Of a stretch of DNA of 64,000 bases, positions 53,796-63,828 are shown one piece after another (the first letter of the stretch is position 1; the number at the start of each line of letters is the position of its first letter). The notes beneath the pieces were generated by a model. That model worked only from the letters and a program-made list of their open reading frames with translations. It did not search any database and had not been told where the DNA came from. The position numbers and the translations under genes are program-made. Origin of the DNA: JAFGDI01 sp963667715 (GTDB lineage: Bacteria; Planctomycetota; Phycisphaerae; Sedimentisphaerales; SM23-30); contig OY763926.1 in assembly GCA_963667715.1 (NCBI GenBank), forward strand, positions 3,658,001-3,722,000. The letters are read 5' to 3'.

Positions 53796-54908
53796 CTATA
53801 TTACTGACTCAAGAAGAGTATAAGGTATATCGAGGCTCTCGGCAACATTCTTATAGACACATTTGCCTTTATACAGATTAGCACCCTGAGCGATCTCCTT
53901 CGACATCCGGCAAGCATTTTCATAGCCGTTCTCGGCAATGGTGAGCCCATATCTCAGAGTAGTACCAACCAGAGCCTGGGTAGATGACAAGGCCACAGCA
54001 CCAGGCATATTAGCTACACAGTAGTGCACAACATCATCAATAACATATACCGGATCATCGTGCGTGGTTGGTCTGGTCGTTTCAATACAGCCGCCCTGAT
54101 CAACAGAGATATCAACAATAACCGAGCCTTTCTTCATCATAGCCAAATGCTCTTTTTTAACCAGATGAGGGGCACGGGCACCATGGATCAGCACTGCACC
54201 AATAACCAGATCAGAATCACGCAAAACACTTTCAATGTTTGCATCTGTGCTGTAAAGTGTTGATATTGCAGAACCAAAGATATCATCGAGATATGCCAGG
54301 CGGTTGGAATTAATATCCAGTACCGTAACATCAGCACCAATACCAACAGCCATTTTACAGGCATTGGTACCAGCGATACCACCGCCAAGAATAGCGATCT
54401 TACCGCGTCTTATGCCGGGAACGCCGCCAAGTAGGATACCACGTCCGCCAAACGGCTTTTCAAGATACTTGGCCCCCTCCTGAACTGACAAACGCCCTGC
54501 AATTTCGCTCATAGGCTTCAAACATGGCAGCGAACCATCTGCGGTCTCGATAGTTTCATAAGCAATCGCTCTTACCTTGGCGTTTATCAAGGCTTCAGTA
54601 AGCTCTTTATCAGCAGCCAGATGTAAATATGTGTATAATATCTGCCCTTCATGGAATAGCCCATATTCCTCTGGAAGCGGTTCTTTGACCTTCACGATCA
54701 TATCAGCATAGTCAAATACCTCTTTACTGGAATCTGCGATCTTAGCTCCGGCATTGATATATTCATCGTCAGAGAAGCCGGCAGATTCGCCTGCCTGACT
54801 CTGAACCAATACCTCATGCCCTCTGGCAACATACGCTTTTACACAATCCGGTGTCAATCCCACACGATACTCGTGTGTTTTTATCTCTTTTACTGTCCCT
54901 ATTTTCAT
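53796..54908 (-). CDS. ald: Alanine dehydrogenase
   Basis: A 370-residue NAD-dependent enzyme that interconverts L-alanine with pyruvate and ammonia. Signatures are KEIKTHEYRVGLTP at the start, the substrate site MIVKVKEPLPEEY, AGRLSVQEGAKYLEKP, the NAD loop ILGGGIAGTNACKMA with TVLDINSNRLAYLDD, and VDISVDQGGCIETTRPTTHDDPVY. The start at 54908 follows AAGGAG; a longer frame upstream has no matching sequence. An Lrp-type regulator gene follows. It may work in nitrogen or redox balance during fermentation. Confidence 0.95.
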   Translation of the reverse strand: MKIGTVKEIKTHEYRVGLTPDCVKAYVARGHEVLVQSQAGESAGFSDDEYINAGAKIADSSKEVFDYADMIVKVKEPLPEEYGLFHEGQILYTYLHLAADKELTEALINAKVRAIAYETIETADGSLPCLKPMSEIAGRLSVQEGAKYLEKPFGGRGILLGGVPGIRRGKIAILGGGIAGTNACKMAVGIGADVTVLDINSNRLAYLDDIFGSAISTLYSTDANIESVLRDSDLVIGAVLIHGARAPHLVKKEHLAMMKKGSVIVDISVDQGGCIETTRPTTHDDPVYVIDDVVHYCVANMPGAVALSSTQALVGTTLRYGLTIAENGYENACRMSKEIAQGANLYKGKCVYKNVAESLDIPYTLLESVI

Positions 54909-55031
54909 TATCAAACTCCTTATTACGTTTTCTACATAAGTAATATACGAAGAATATAGTACGAAAAACAAAATAAATAAAGATAAAAATACGAAAATCG
55001 AAGCAGTAGGGCAAAATTTTTTTACTGAGTT

Positions 55032-56012
55032 TTACTTATCGGACTTACTCTGATTCAAAATATTCACCATCTCGCTCTTAGAAAGCAGCTCAGACTCTGA
55101 TACATTGATCTTAAAGTCGAGATCGATAAACATTGGTGAGGGTCTAAGCCTTGAAGGAATATCGAATTCTTCCAGTTTTTCCGGCTTCTTGATTTCAACT
55201 TTACTCGCAGCGTTATTGATAAAGAGCAAGAAGCTTTTTATATTATGGATTGAAAGTGCGATAAGCTTAAGTGCAAATGCACAGCCCTGCGGGTTCCAGT
55301 TCAGAGAAAATTTTCTGGTATAGAAATTACTACCCTGCATATCAATAGCAGTAAGGAAACTGCTGCCAAATTCACTGCCGTGGATCGTTCTTTCTGTGTC
55401 GCCATTTTCGGTACTTTTGTCCAGAGCGACAAAAAAACCACCTGACATTGCCCTGTGGCCATGCTTGAGGCTGTTGTATTCATTGCGATATCTGTCGTCT
55501 AAAAATTCCAGACTGATATCTTTCCAGAACTGAGCAAAACGATCGGCAACCAGCTGCTTTTCGGGGGAAGAGGTATCAATATGCATCAGGCGTGCAAACT
55601 GTTGAAATGTATCTATATTACCCGGAAGATCAGGGTGAAGATACTGCTGGAAGTCATTATTAAAAACACCTTCAATAATATTACGCACATGACGCGGCCA
55701 GTATTTAAGCATCCAGGCATAAATACAATGAGGAGCCTGAATAGTTGCAGCGATCAGCGAGAATAAAGTCTCGGCGGCATGGTAATATGTCGTACGAATA
55801 GCCATGGCAGCTTTATCTTTATTCGCTGTCTGAAGATGATTGTAATATAGATCTGTAATGAACAGAAAATAGTCCGGATCAATAGACCTGATAGCATCAA
55901 GGTTCTTTTCCCTTAGCTTCACGTCCCAGACACATTGCGGCTCATTATCAACCTGAAACAGCTGGTAATGAATATTATTTGTTGTTGCCTTATCCGGCAT
56001 ATCATTCTTCAT
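55032..56012 (-). CDS. Hypothetical protein (helical, unknown)
   Basis: A 326-residue, mainly alpha-helical soluble protein without a signal or membrane helix. The segments RTTYYHAAETLFSLIAA and RNEYNSLKHGHR resemble patterns seen in several uncharacterised HEPN-like or phage-associated families, but I cannot assign a family. It lies 55 bases after kdsA and 123 bases before ald on the same strand and may share their transcript. The ribosome site is weak (TAAGTG). Confidence 0.6.
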   Translation of the reverse strand: MKNDMPDKATTNNIHYQLFQVDNEPQCVWDVKLREKNLDAIRSIDPDYFLFITDLYYNHLQTANKDKAAMAIRTTYYHAAETLFSLIAATIQAPHCIYAWMLKYWPRHVRNIIEGVFNNDFQQYLHPDLPGNIDTFQQFARLMHIDTSSPEKQLVADRFAQFWKDISLEFLDDRYRNEYNSLKHGHRAMSGGFFVALDKSTENGDTERTIHGSEFGSSFLTAIDMQGSNFYTRKFSLNWNPQGCAFALKLIALSIHNIKSFLLFINNAASKVEIKKPEKLEEFDIPSRLRPSPMFIDLDFKINVSESELLSKSEMVNILNQSKSDK

Positions 56013-56067
56013 CTAATTACACTTAAATCAAATAGAAGCGAATCGAATACTATAACGAGCTGAGCTA

Positions 56068-56895
56068 TTATCTAACTATATCCCAAATCTCACGACAAAG
56101 AGCCATATTATTTTCCAGCTCCGCCAGCGGCATCATACAGGCGGCATCACTAAGGGCCTTGGCTGGCTCTGGATGAGTTTCGATGAATAGACCATCAGCA
56201 CCGGAAGCGATAGATGCCTTGGCCAAAACCGAGGCCATCTTTGGTGAACCGCCGGATGCGGCACCAAGCCCGCCGGGCTGCTGGGTTGAATGTGTAGCGT
56301 CCATAACTACCGGACAGCCTAACTCCTGCATCTGTGGTAAAGAGGTCATATCACAGACCAGACGGTTATAGCCAAAACTACTGCCTCTTTCAACCAGAGA
56401 GTAGTTTTCACAACCTTGCGACTTAAGCTTTTCAATTACGTTTTTCATATCCCACGGGGCCAGAAACTGAGCTTTCTTAACCTGTACCGCCTTACCTGTC
56501 TTAGCCGCTGCAACCAGCAGGTCAGTCTGACGACAGAGAAAAGCAGGTATCTGGATAATATCAACTACTTCACCACAAGCCGCCGCCTGATATGATTCGT
56601 GAATGTCTGTTACCACCGGCACAGTAAACTGCTGGCGAACTTCTTCCAGGATCTTTAGCCCTTCCTGCAAGCCCGGCCCGCGGAAACTGCTTACACTGGT
56701 ACGGTTTGCCTTGTCAAAGCTTGCCTTGAAAACATAGCCAATACCAAGCTTTTCACAAATTCCTTTTACATTCTCCGCGATGCTCATACATAGATCACGG
56801 CTCTCAATAACACAAGGGCCAGCCATAAGTATCAGCTTATCGCCACCTAAAGTTAGTTCGGTATTCCCACTGCCAATCTGCATTATATTTGCCAT
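56068..56895 (-). CDS. kdsA: 3-deoxy-8-phosphooctulonate synthase (KDO-8-P synthase)
   Basis: A 275-residue enzyme that joins arabinose 5-phosphate and phosphoenolpyruvate to form KDO 8-phosphate for lipopolysaccharide. The signatures are AGPCVIESRD, FKASFDKANRTSVSSFRGPG, IQIPAFLCRQTDLL and VMDATHSTQQPGG. Cys28 in AGPC places it in the metal-dependent class (as in Aquifex), where E. coli has Asn. Its presence implies a lipopolysaccharide outer membrane. It lies 55 bases downstream of the second truD. Confidence 0.95.
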   Translation of the reverse strand: MANIMQIGSGNTELTLGGDKLILMAGPCVIESRDLCMSIAENVKGICEKLGIGYVFKASFDKANRTSVSSFRGPGLQEGLKILEEVRQQFTVPVVTDIHESYQAAACGEVVDIIQIPAFLCRQTDLLVAAAKTGKAVQVKKAQFLAPWDMKNVIEKLKSQGCENYSLVERGSSFGYNRLVCDMTSLPQMQELGCPVVMDATHSTQQPGGLGAASGGSPKMASVLAKASIASGADGLFIETHPEPAKALSDAACMMPLAELENNMALCREIWDIVR

Positions 56896-56950
56896 TATAG
56901 CTTATATCCTGGATCTTTATATTGTTAAACTCAAACCAAAGGAGCGAATA

Positions 56951-58216
56951 CTATTCAGCTCCCATGCCGAGTGTTTCATCAAAATTCTTCGTTACTTCAC
57001 GTGCCAGAGTAGTAGCATAACAACCGGAATCAAGAGTGAACTTCATCTTGATATACGGACCAACTTCATCTGTCATTGCATCTACTTCAATATCCTTTGG
57101 CTGGAACCGGATATACCTGCGTGTACCCTGTGCAACTTTTTTGCCAAAGCCTACCTTAAAATCATCAATAGCCAGACCGGTTTCACTGAGCACATCGTTT
57201 TCCAGTGCCGCTGTTTCTTCTCCCGGCCAAAGCATTTCATAACCAAACATAGGCCCCGTTGGACTAATATCAAAACTATCACAACGGTGCTGTTCTACTT
57301 TCGGTTCAAAGACCATAAAGCAGGCTCCATTTTCATGTTTACGAGCAATATCACCACAATACAGCTTATCGATATCATTTACCCGCCTGGCCAATACCCG
57401 GTTAAACATAGCAGACTGGAAACTGGAAACACAAAAACGCTTATACTTATGATCTATCGATTTGAAGGCACCTTCATAATCGTTTGGCTTTTTTTCAATC
57501 ATATACTTCAATGCCTGACGTTGTGCCAAAAAGCCGGTAGGCCAGGTTTTAAGAGCCGTCTCCAGATCACCGGCTTCAAAAGCCTTTCTGGCACGCTGTA
57601 TATTATCATTCTCGATTTCAAGAGGTCGGGCAAGTAGTTCTAAAATATACTCATCCCAATTCTCGGCAATAATAGCAGCACCCAGAACAGGCCCATCGTC
57701 ACGTTTACCGAAACGCTGCTGGCCGTAATAGTTTGGCACCCCACGTTTGCCCAGAATACTCATGATCTGCTCGACACGCGAGAGTGCTTCTGGCAGATCG
57801 ATACCATCATCGAATTCTCTGATATTTATATCAAAGCGGTTACCGCGTAAATGGCCGGTCTTGATCTTATTGGTATGACGTTCGATAGCTATTATCTTGA
57901 TCTTGTCAAAATTGAGAGCCTTTATCTTTTCCACATCGATATGCTCAACACTGAGCCACTGACGAGTGATACCACGGGCATCTTTGAGACCGGCAAAGCC
58001 AATATTCCGCCTGGGTATGCCAAGAGCCTTGCTCAACATAGCAATAGCCGGCAAAGTGGCAATAGACGTTTTTTCGATCTGAATATATGTATGAGTCCCC
58101 TGCCCTGATGGCTCATAGAGCGGTATCTCATCTACCTTGAAATCTTCAAGGCGAACTTTGAGCTTGCCGCCAATGCCGGGGATATCACTGGTTAAAAAAG
58201 GTGCGTCTGTACTCAT
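56951..58216 (-). CDS. truD: TruD family tRNA pseudouridine synthase (paralogue 2)
   Basis: A TruD-family protein of 421 residues (425 if a TTG at 58228 is used). Catalytic Asp83, counted from that TTG, lies in FAGLKDARGITRQW. The other signatures are present: VPNYYGQQRFGKRDDG, SSFQSAMFNRVLARRV and ISPTGPMFGYE. The ATG at 58216 was preferred over the TTG. Compared with paralogue 1 (17468-18745), the motifs and length agree but the sequences have diverged widely, so this is an old duplication or separate acquisition. The two may modify different RNAs. It heads a likely operon with kdsA. Confidence 0.88.
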   Translation of the reverse strand: MSTDAPFLTSDIPGIGGKLKVRLEDFKVDEIPLYEPSGQGTHTYIQIEKTSIATLPAIAMLSKALGIPRRNIGFAGLKDARGITRQWLSVEHIDVEKIKALNFDKIKIIAIERHTNKIKTGHLRGNRFDINIREFDDGIDLPEALSRVEQIMSILGKRGVPNYYGQQRFGKRDDGPVLGAAIIAENWDEYILELLARPLEIENDNIQRARKAFEAGDLETALKTWPTGFLAQRQALKYMIEKKPNDYEGAFKSIDHKYKRFCVSSFQSAMFNRVLARRVNDIDKLYCGDIARKHENGACFMVFEPKVEQHRCDSFDISPTGPMFGYEMLWPGEETAALENDVLSETGLAIDDFKVGFGKKVAQGTRRYIRFQPKDIEVDAMTDEVGPYIKMKFTLDSGCYATTLAREVTKNFDETLGMGAE

Positions 58217-58377
58217 AAGGTCTTTCAAGCAAACATTTTATATACACAAAGCATAAGTGAAACACAACATACGATCACTGTAAATACTTGGCATTTAAAC
58301 ATATAAATGATATTGTGACAGCTGCACTTTTACAAGTAAAAACTACTATTACGGCACTCTTATCGCAGTTTAAACGA

Positions 58378-58407
58378 TAAAAGGCCGACACAAAAAGTGC
58401 CGGCCTC
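58378..58407 (-). terminator. Terminator after the TPR gene
   Basis: On the minus strand, AGGCCGGCAC pairs with GTGTCGGCCT (one wobble), followed by TTTTAT. Confidence 0.8.
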
Positions 58408-58456
58408 AAGGAAGATGTGTGGTACAAAATAGTTAAAATGAGTTTTGTGTATTTTT

Positions 58457-60136
58457 TTATAAGTGGTGGTGCTGTACCTGGCTCTTTCTCTGAGAGTGGA
58501 AAGCCAGAGTACTCTGCGGGTCAAGCTCACAAACTGTTCGCCAGGCCGCTTCTGCACGATTGACCAGCCCCATATTCTGGAGTGCCAGGTTAAGATTAGC
58601 ACCAAGACTAACGCCAACCTGTGTTTCCTGTGGGTTTGACTCAATATGCTCAACTGCCATAGCAAACTGCAGCTTGTCACAATACATCAATGCCAGCTTA
58701 TAGTGAAGTTCGCAATGTTCTCTACCGATCTGCATACCCTTGATAAACTCTTCGGCAGCAGTTTCATACTGTTTCTTCTCACGCAGAGCCAGTCCCAGTT
58801 TGAAACGAGCTCTCTGGAATGATGGATTTGTTTCCAAAGCACGGTTATAGTGCCTGATAGCATTATCGATCATACCCTTGCTGCGAAGCAGTACCGCATA
58901 GTTATAATGCAGTTCAGCCTTGTTAGGGTTATCTTCCAGGCCACGTCTGTAACGTGCAAACTGGGCATCAAGCAGATCATTACCATCGTAGCCGATCTTG
59001 CTCTCATCGATATCTGTTATTTCTGCGTTCTGGATCGCAAGTTTGATATGCAAACGATTGATCTCAGCAAAAAGCAGATTGGTATTAGGTTCAAGAGCAC
59101 AAGCCAGATCAAATGTATCTTCTGCCGCATCTGGGTTACCAGCAAGGAACTGGCTGACGCCAAGACCAATATAGGCAGCGATAATACGATCATTTATCTC
59201 AACAGCATTATTAAACGACTCAGCAGCCATATAATAACGATGCATTCTCATATGCTGGGTACCAAGCTTAACAGCCGCTTCCAGATATCCTGGATAGATT
59301 TCCAGTGCCCTGCTGTAGGCCAGTACAGACTCATTATCTGAGCCCACCTGACTGTACAGATCGCCAAGTCTGACAAAAGTGGTTGGGAAAGAGCCGTGCT
59401 CTTCTTCTATTGCCTGTTTAACCAGTTCAATAGCCTGTTCCATATTGCCGTCTTTAACCATAAGCTCGACATCGTCATCACGATCATCGAAGTTTTCAGG
59501 TTCGATCAGCAGACCTTTTTCAAAGTCGTTTATCGCCTGCTGATAATTGCCGTTCTCAAAATTGAGATGTGCAGCGATCATGTAATTCCATGAATCTTCA
59601 GCGAAACGCTCTTTGAGCTCATCACAATACTCGATAGCCTTATCGATATTATTACGATACAGTTCTATCGCAGCCAGGCGCTGCCAGGCCTGCTTGAGGC
59701 TTGCCTTGGAATGTGCCGCCCTGATATAGTATTCACAAGCCCTGTCAAGATCACCCTGACGCTCAAGACAATGAGCAATACCATAGATGATCCTGATATC
59801 TTCAGGATGTTGTTTACCGCCAAGTTCGAGCTGTTCGATCGCTTTGTCAAGGTCGCTTGAAGAAGCATACATTGAAGCACGTGCCAGCCTGGCATCAAGG
59901 TGGGTTGGATTATATTTCAGAATGGCGTCAAAAACCTGTTCGGCTTTTTCTGTGCTGCCGCTCTGAACAAAGTGGATTGCCAGTCTTAACTGATTAGCAA
60001 TATGGTTGGGCTGTTTGTCAATTGCCTGCTGTAGCATGTGCAGGTCATCATCTGATAAAGGTGATGCAAAAGGTAAAACGAATCGCATCAAGTCCCCTTC
60101 CAGACCCTTACCCAATAGTTCCAAAGCAAAACTCAT
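58457..60136 (-). CDS. Tetratricopeptide-repeat (TPR) protein
   Basis: A 559-residue protein made almost entirely of TPR-type helix pairs of about 34 residues, with roughly 12 repeats from residue 35 to 520 (for example AEQVFDAILKYNPTHLDARL, ESVLAYSRALEIYPGYLEAA, NAIRHYNRALETNPSFQRAR). There is no signal peptide or membrane segment. TPR proteins act as scaffolds; no partner is evident. It is separated from the neighbouring operons by terminators on one side and 627 bases of intergenic DNA on the other. Confidence 0.9.
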   Translation of the reverse strand: MSFALELLGKGLEGDLMRFVLPFASPLSDDDLHMLQQAIDKQPNHIANQLRLAIHFVQSGSTEKAEQVFDAILKYNPTHLDARLARASMYASSSDLDKAIEQLELGGKQHPEDIRIIYGIAHCLERQGDLDRACEYYIRAAHSKASLKQAWQRLAAIELYRNNIDKAIEYCDELKERFAEDSWNYMIAAHLNFENGNYQQAINDFEKGLLIEPENFDDRDDDVELMVKDGNMEQAIELVKQAIEEEHGSFPTTFVRLGDLYSQVGSDNESVLAYSRALEIYPGYLEAAVKLGTQHMRMHRYYMAAESFNNAVEINDRIIAAYIGLGVSQFLAGNPDAAEDTFDLACALEPNTNLLFAEINRLHIKLAIQNAEITDIDESKIGYDGNDLLDAQFARYRRGLEDNPNKAELHYNYAVLLRSKGMIDNAIRHYNRALETNPSFQRARFKLGLALREKKQYETAAEEFIKGMQIGREHCELHYKLALMYCDKLQFAMAVEHIESNPQETQVGVSLGANLNLALQNMGLVNRAEAAWRTVCELDPQSTLAFHSQRKSQVQHHHL

Positions 60137-60639
60137 ATTCTCTATTCTCCTGTACTTAATCTAAACTCTCTCTGTTTATCTTTCTTTCCTTTGTGGTCCA
60201 GAGCCACCTCGAAGTTCTCTACTTCTTCAAGGTTCCTTTGCCTGCCCTGTCCAGCAAATGTATCGACCCAACCCCATATAGCCTTAATTAAAATCAAACC
60301 TCATTTTCAGTACTGAAAACGGAATTAGCCCCCAAAGAGGGTGAAAAAGTGTATCGAATATGACGATTAGCACCAAAGTTTGAGAAATACCTGCGTTTTT
60401 CGCGTAAAAATAGAGATTATCAAACAACTTTTTTCTCAGAGAGAATTATCACAAAGCGGAAATTTAAGAATTATTTTTATAAAAAACTCACAAAAAATTC
60501 ACAAAGCCAGACTTATCGGACTTATGTGCGCGTTAATACGCCCGATAACCAGAGTAATGACCGCAAAACGTGAAATATGGACTTTAAGAAGAAAAAGCAA
60601 AAAATGAGAAAAAAAAGATATTTGATAAGAGTAGATAAG
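60137..60639. other. Intergenic region upstream of the TPR gene
   Basis: Non-coding DNA with the minus-strand promoter region of the TPR gene. A 75-codon plus-strand frame at 60380-60607 has low-complexity Lys/Arg content and no ribosome site. No other structure was seen. Confidence 0.45.
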
Positions 60640-60681
60640 CAAAAAAAAAGGTATATGTACCTTTGATTAGTACATATACCT
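60640..60681 (-). terminator. Terminator of the gspF-gspG operon
   Basis: AGGTATATGTAC pairs perfectly with GTACATATACCT, and on the minus strand a run of nine T follows. Confidence 0.92.
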
Positions 60682-60763
60682 GTAAAAGACAGTTTTTTTC
60701 AATTATACAGTTTTTAACAGTTATACCGGTTAGCTAGTCTTTTCCGACTTTGTAAGCAGAAAA

Positions 60764-61180
60764 TTACTTGTTAAAAATATCAGCATTATCAGCGGAGCCG
60801 CCAGGTTTGCCGTCTTTGCCGCGGCTGATAATATCAAATCCATTAGGGTTCTCTTTGCCTGGAATAACATATTCAAAAGGATTTCCCCACGGATCGAGCA
60901 GCTCATCTTCCCTGGCATAAGGGCCCTTCCACTTACCGGTCAGGCCGGCAGGTTCTTTAATTAGCGAGTTAAGACCTTCCGCCTGAGTTGGGAATCTGCC
61001 GCAATCTGTCCAGAAAGCAGTCAGATTCTGTTCCAGTAGAACCATTCTAGGCTTAACGAGTTTATAACGGGCATTTTCCGCCTGGGCAATGAACCTGGGC
61101 AGCATAATAACCGCCAAAAGAGAGATAAGAACGATTACAACCAGTATCTCTATAATAGTAAAAGCATTTTTTCTTTTCAT
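60764..61180 (-). CDS. gspG: Type II secretion major pseudopilin GspG
   Basis: A 138-residue major pseudopilin. The type III signal is MKRKNA then FTIIEILVVIVLISLLAVIML, with Ala rather than Gly before the cleavage point and Glu at +5. The conserved GspG C-terminal part has TDCGRFPTQAEGLNSLI, GKWKGPYA, LLDPWGNPFEYVIPG and FDIISRGKDGKPGG, including calcium-site residues. It polymerises into the pseudopilus of the type II secretion system. It lies 65 bases after gspF, ahead of a strong terminator. Confidence 0.95.
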   Translation of the reverse strand: MKRKNAFTIIEILVVIVLISLLAVIMLPRFIAQAENARYKLVKPRMVLLEQNLTAFWTDCGRFPTQAEGLNSLIKEPAGLTGKWKGPYAREDELLDPWGNPFEYVIPGKENPNGFDIISRGKDGKPGGSADNADIFNK

Positions 61181-61245
61181 GATAACCCTCTATTATTCTA
61201 TATTATATCAGAACCGTGAACTATACGTTCAAACAGGCGTGTAAA

Positions 61246-62499
61246 TTAAAACATTGGCAGGCTGGTTTCAACCTGTATTATCGGCAGCAAGGTCGCCATC
61301 AGTAAAAAACCGATGAATATAGCCAGAACAAAGATCAAAATAGCTGGAAAAATAGCCATAAACCTTTTTACTGCCTGATCTGTCTCTTTATCAAAAGAAT
61401 CCGCCGCATTGATTAGCATATCAGGCAGCAATCCGGTATTTTCACCTACAGATACCACCTGAATAAGCAAAGCCGGAAACAGTGCAGATTTCTTTAACGG
61501 CCCGGCAAGCGGCGAGCCAGCCCGAACCTGCCCTACCAGATTATCTATCTGACGAGCTAATATTTCATTGTTCAGACAGTTTCTAACCACTTTCAGCGAA
61601 GTTAGCATATCTACGCCATTACCGGTTAATACCCCTAGCATACGAGCAAATCTTGATACCGCCCATTTACGATTCATATCGCCAACAATAGGCAGAGCTA
61701 GTTTTAACCGGTCGAAAATAAGCCTACCGGGTATTGTTCTGCTCCATCTAGCAATAAACAAAACAGCAAAACAAACAGCGGTAACAGTGATCCAGCCAGC
61801 CGGTGAATTGAGATACTCTCCAACATTCATCATTATCCGAGTCGGCCAGGGCAACCAGCGGATATCGACCGCCAGTGTAGATATTATTCTGGGCATGATC
61901 CAGGTAATAACAATAACCGACGAGATAAGTCCAATAAAAAGGACGAAAACAGGGTAGAGAGATGAGGTAATAATGGTATTATTGACTTCCAGCTCTCTTT
62001 CATTTACTTCTGACAGCCTCGACATACATTCGTCAAGACTACCGGTACTCTCACCAACTTTTACCAGTGATATATCGAGCCGGTCAAAAATAGCCGGCAA
62101 ACCAGCCATCGCAACAGAAAGAGAATTACCGGATCGTATCTGCCTGGTCAGAAAAGTGACCAGCTTCACAACTCGCTTACTCGGATTCTGCTGGGCAACA
62201 ACCTCAAGAGCTGCCATAACAGGTATTTTTGCCCTCAAAGCGGTAGCAAACTGGCTAATGAACGCTTGTTTCTCGCGATTGGAAAGCTTGAAGTTCTTTT
62301 TGATGGCAGGCCCAGCAACATGCTCTACCTGCTCTGCAATAGTGTCAACATCAGCTGACGCCTCTACCGCAACGATCTCAGAGACAAATTTACCCTGATC
62401 AGATAAAACAATACGGGCCGACGGCATATCGATAGCTTCTATCTCGCCATCGATATACTGACCGGCCCGGTTCAATGCTGTATATTTGAATTTCGGCAT
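61246..62499 (-). CDS. gspF: Type II secretion inner-membrane platform protein GspF
   Basis: A 417-residue protein starting at ATG 62499 (MPKFKYTALN). A GTG start 16 codons upstream is possible but not conserved. Two T2SSF domains are present (about 105-230 and 305-410), each with an ISQFATALRAKIPVMAALE or FARMLGVLTGNGVDML type start, and three transmembrane helices. It forms the membrane platform that works with GspE. The order gspF then gspG is typical, while gspE is elsewhere. Confidence 0.92.
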   Translation of the reverse strand: MPKFKYTALNRAGQYIDGEIEAIDMPSARIVLSDQGKFVSEIVAVEASADVDTIAEQVEHVAGPAIKKNFKLSNREKQAFISQFATALRAKIPVMAALEVVAQQNPSKRVVKLVTFLTRQIRSGNSLSVAMAGLPAIFDRLDISLVKVGESTGSLDECMSRLSEVNERELEVNNTIITSSLYPVFVLFIGLISSVIVITWIMPRIISTLAVDIRWLPWPTRIMMNVGEYLNSPAGWITVTAVCFAVLFIARWSRTIPGRLIFDRLKLALPIVGDMNRKWAVSRFARMLGVLTGNGVDMLTSLKVVRNCLNNEILARQIDNLVGQVRAGSPLAGPLKKSALFPALLIQVVSVGENTGLLPDMLINAADSFDKETDQAVKRFMAIFPAILIFVLAIFIGFLLMATLLPIIQVETSLPMF

Positions 62500-62628
62500 A
62501 GTTTTTTTCTGGTCAATAGCTAAAGTAAACAATAAATTCAGCGTCACTTAAACACTATTATAACCAACATCAAAACAGATGCCATTTCAAAACTCTATTT
62601 TTTTCATAAACGGCTAAACGCCATGTAA

Positions 62629-63777
62629 TTAGTTTGCGGGTACTGCTTCCGGCTGACTGTTATCTTCCGCTGCTGGAGCTGGAATATCCTGGATAAGCGT
62701 ACTAAGCGACTTGACCAGTTTATTAGCCTTATATGGCTCCATGGTATAAACCCAGTCTTTATGACGAGCATTAAAATCTTCTACTGACTGATAGGTCTGA
62801 AGCTGCTGGTCAGCATCTTCCATAGCCTTTTTGTCCTTGCTGATAGAAAGATTGCCGGCTTTAACCTTAGCCATGAATTCCTTGTTATCATAAACACTGG
62901 AACAAGTCATAAAGAACTTCTCTGTGCCGTCAGCCTGGCCCTTGGCGATCTTCAAAGTAAGAATAGTCTGATCATTAGACTTAATAACATACTTATAATT
63001 ATACTTCAGGTCCTGCTGAACTGACTTTACCTTCTGCATATCATCGAACGAGATATCAGTTGCCGCGTCAAAAACACCTTCAAAATCGGTGCCCTTAACT
63101 TCTTTTCCTTCTGGAATATTTATAAGCTCAGGTTTAACCTTATCAGCCTCTTTCTTAGCAACGATAGTATAAGCACCTTCAGGGGTAGTAACCTCAACCG
63201 AGCTGATATTATCGCGAGTACATTCCAAAATACGCTTTTCAACATAACTTACCGGATTGGTATATATCCACGATACACGGTCGGCCAGATACACTTTCGA
63301 CTCGGCCTTTTCGTCAGCAGATAGCTTACGTACAAAAGTACGGCCAGTACTCTGGTCACGCTTACCGATAACAACACCAGTAATGAGCTTGCCCTCAGCA
63401 TCAAAGAACTTTATCAGCTTATCCGCATTAGACTCCATAACCTGTAGCTCGGCATAATTATCCGGATTGGAAGTTATATACTCTGAAACCTTAATATCCA
63501 GACAGTTGACGATCAGGCCGTTAACCTCTGAAAATAAAGCCGGGTAATTTTCACGCGATTCAACCACAAAGCCACTATCAGTTTTAACCAGACGAGCCTT
63601 TTTACCGCCACCGCTAACTTCTATAGCTGCAATATTGTCAGTACCCATTCCCTGAATAAGGGGAGTATTGGCAGCAACCTTATCTGAACCACTGTCAGCC
63701 GGCATCGAAACCAGCAGGGCCAATACTACCATTACTACGGCAGCAGCAACCAGTTTGAACAGTTTCTTGTCATCCAT
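62629..63777 (-). CDS. DUF4340 domain protein
   Basis: A 382-residue protein with one N-terminal transmembrane helix (residues 8-26, LVAAAVVMVVLALLVSMPA) and a periplasmic DUF4340 region (IAAIEVSGGGKKARLVK, FVVESRENYPALFSEVNGL, SWIYTNPVSYVEKRIL). DUF4340 proteins are commonly encoded next to GldG/GldF-like ABC transporter genes, as here. Their role is unknown; a periplasmic partner of that transporter is inferred. An Ala/Pro/Glu-rich tail ends the protein. Confidence 0.85.
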   Translation of the reverse strand: MDDKKLFKLVAAAVVMVVLALLVSMPADSGSDKVAANTPLIQGMGTDNIAAIEVSGGGKKARLVKTDSGFVVESRENYPALFSEVNGLIVNCLDIKVSEYITSNPDNYAELQVMESNADKLIKFFDAEGKLITGVVIGKRDQSTGRTFVRKLSADEKAESKVYLADRVSWIYTNPVSYVEKRILECTRDNISSVEVTTPEGAYTIVAKKEADKVKPELINIPEGKEVKGTDFEGVFDAATDISFDDMQKVKSVQQDLKYNYKYVIKSNDQTILTLKIAKGQADGTEKFFMTCSSVYDNKEFMAKVKAGNLSISKDKKAMEDADQQLQTYQSVEDFNARHKDWVYTMEPYKANKLVKSLSTLIQDIPAPAAEDNSQPEAVPAN

Positions 63778-63828
63778 ATTTATTTCCTTTCAAATCTTAA
63801 TTTTGATCAAGATAAAAACTTTTCCAGC

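Noticed and set aside
60380..60607. A 75-codon plus-strand frame upstream of the TPR gene
   Set aside because: Lys/Arg-rich reading of AT-rich DNA without start signals.
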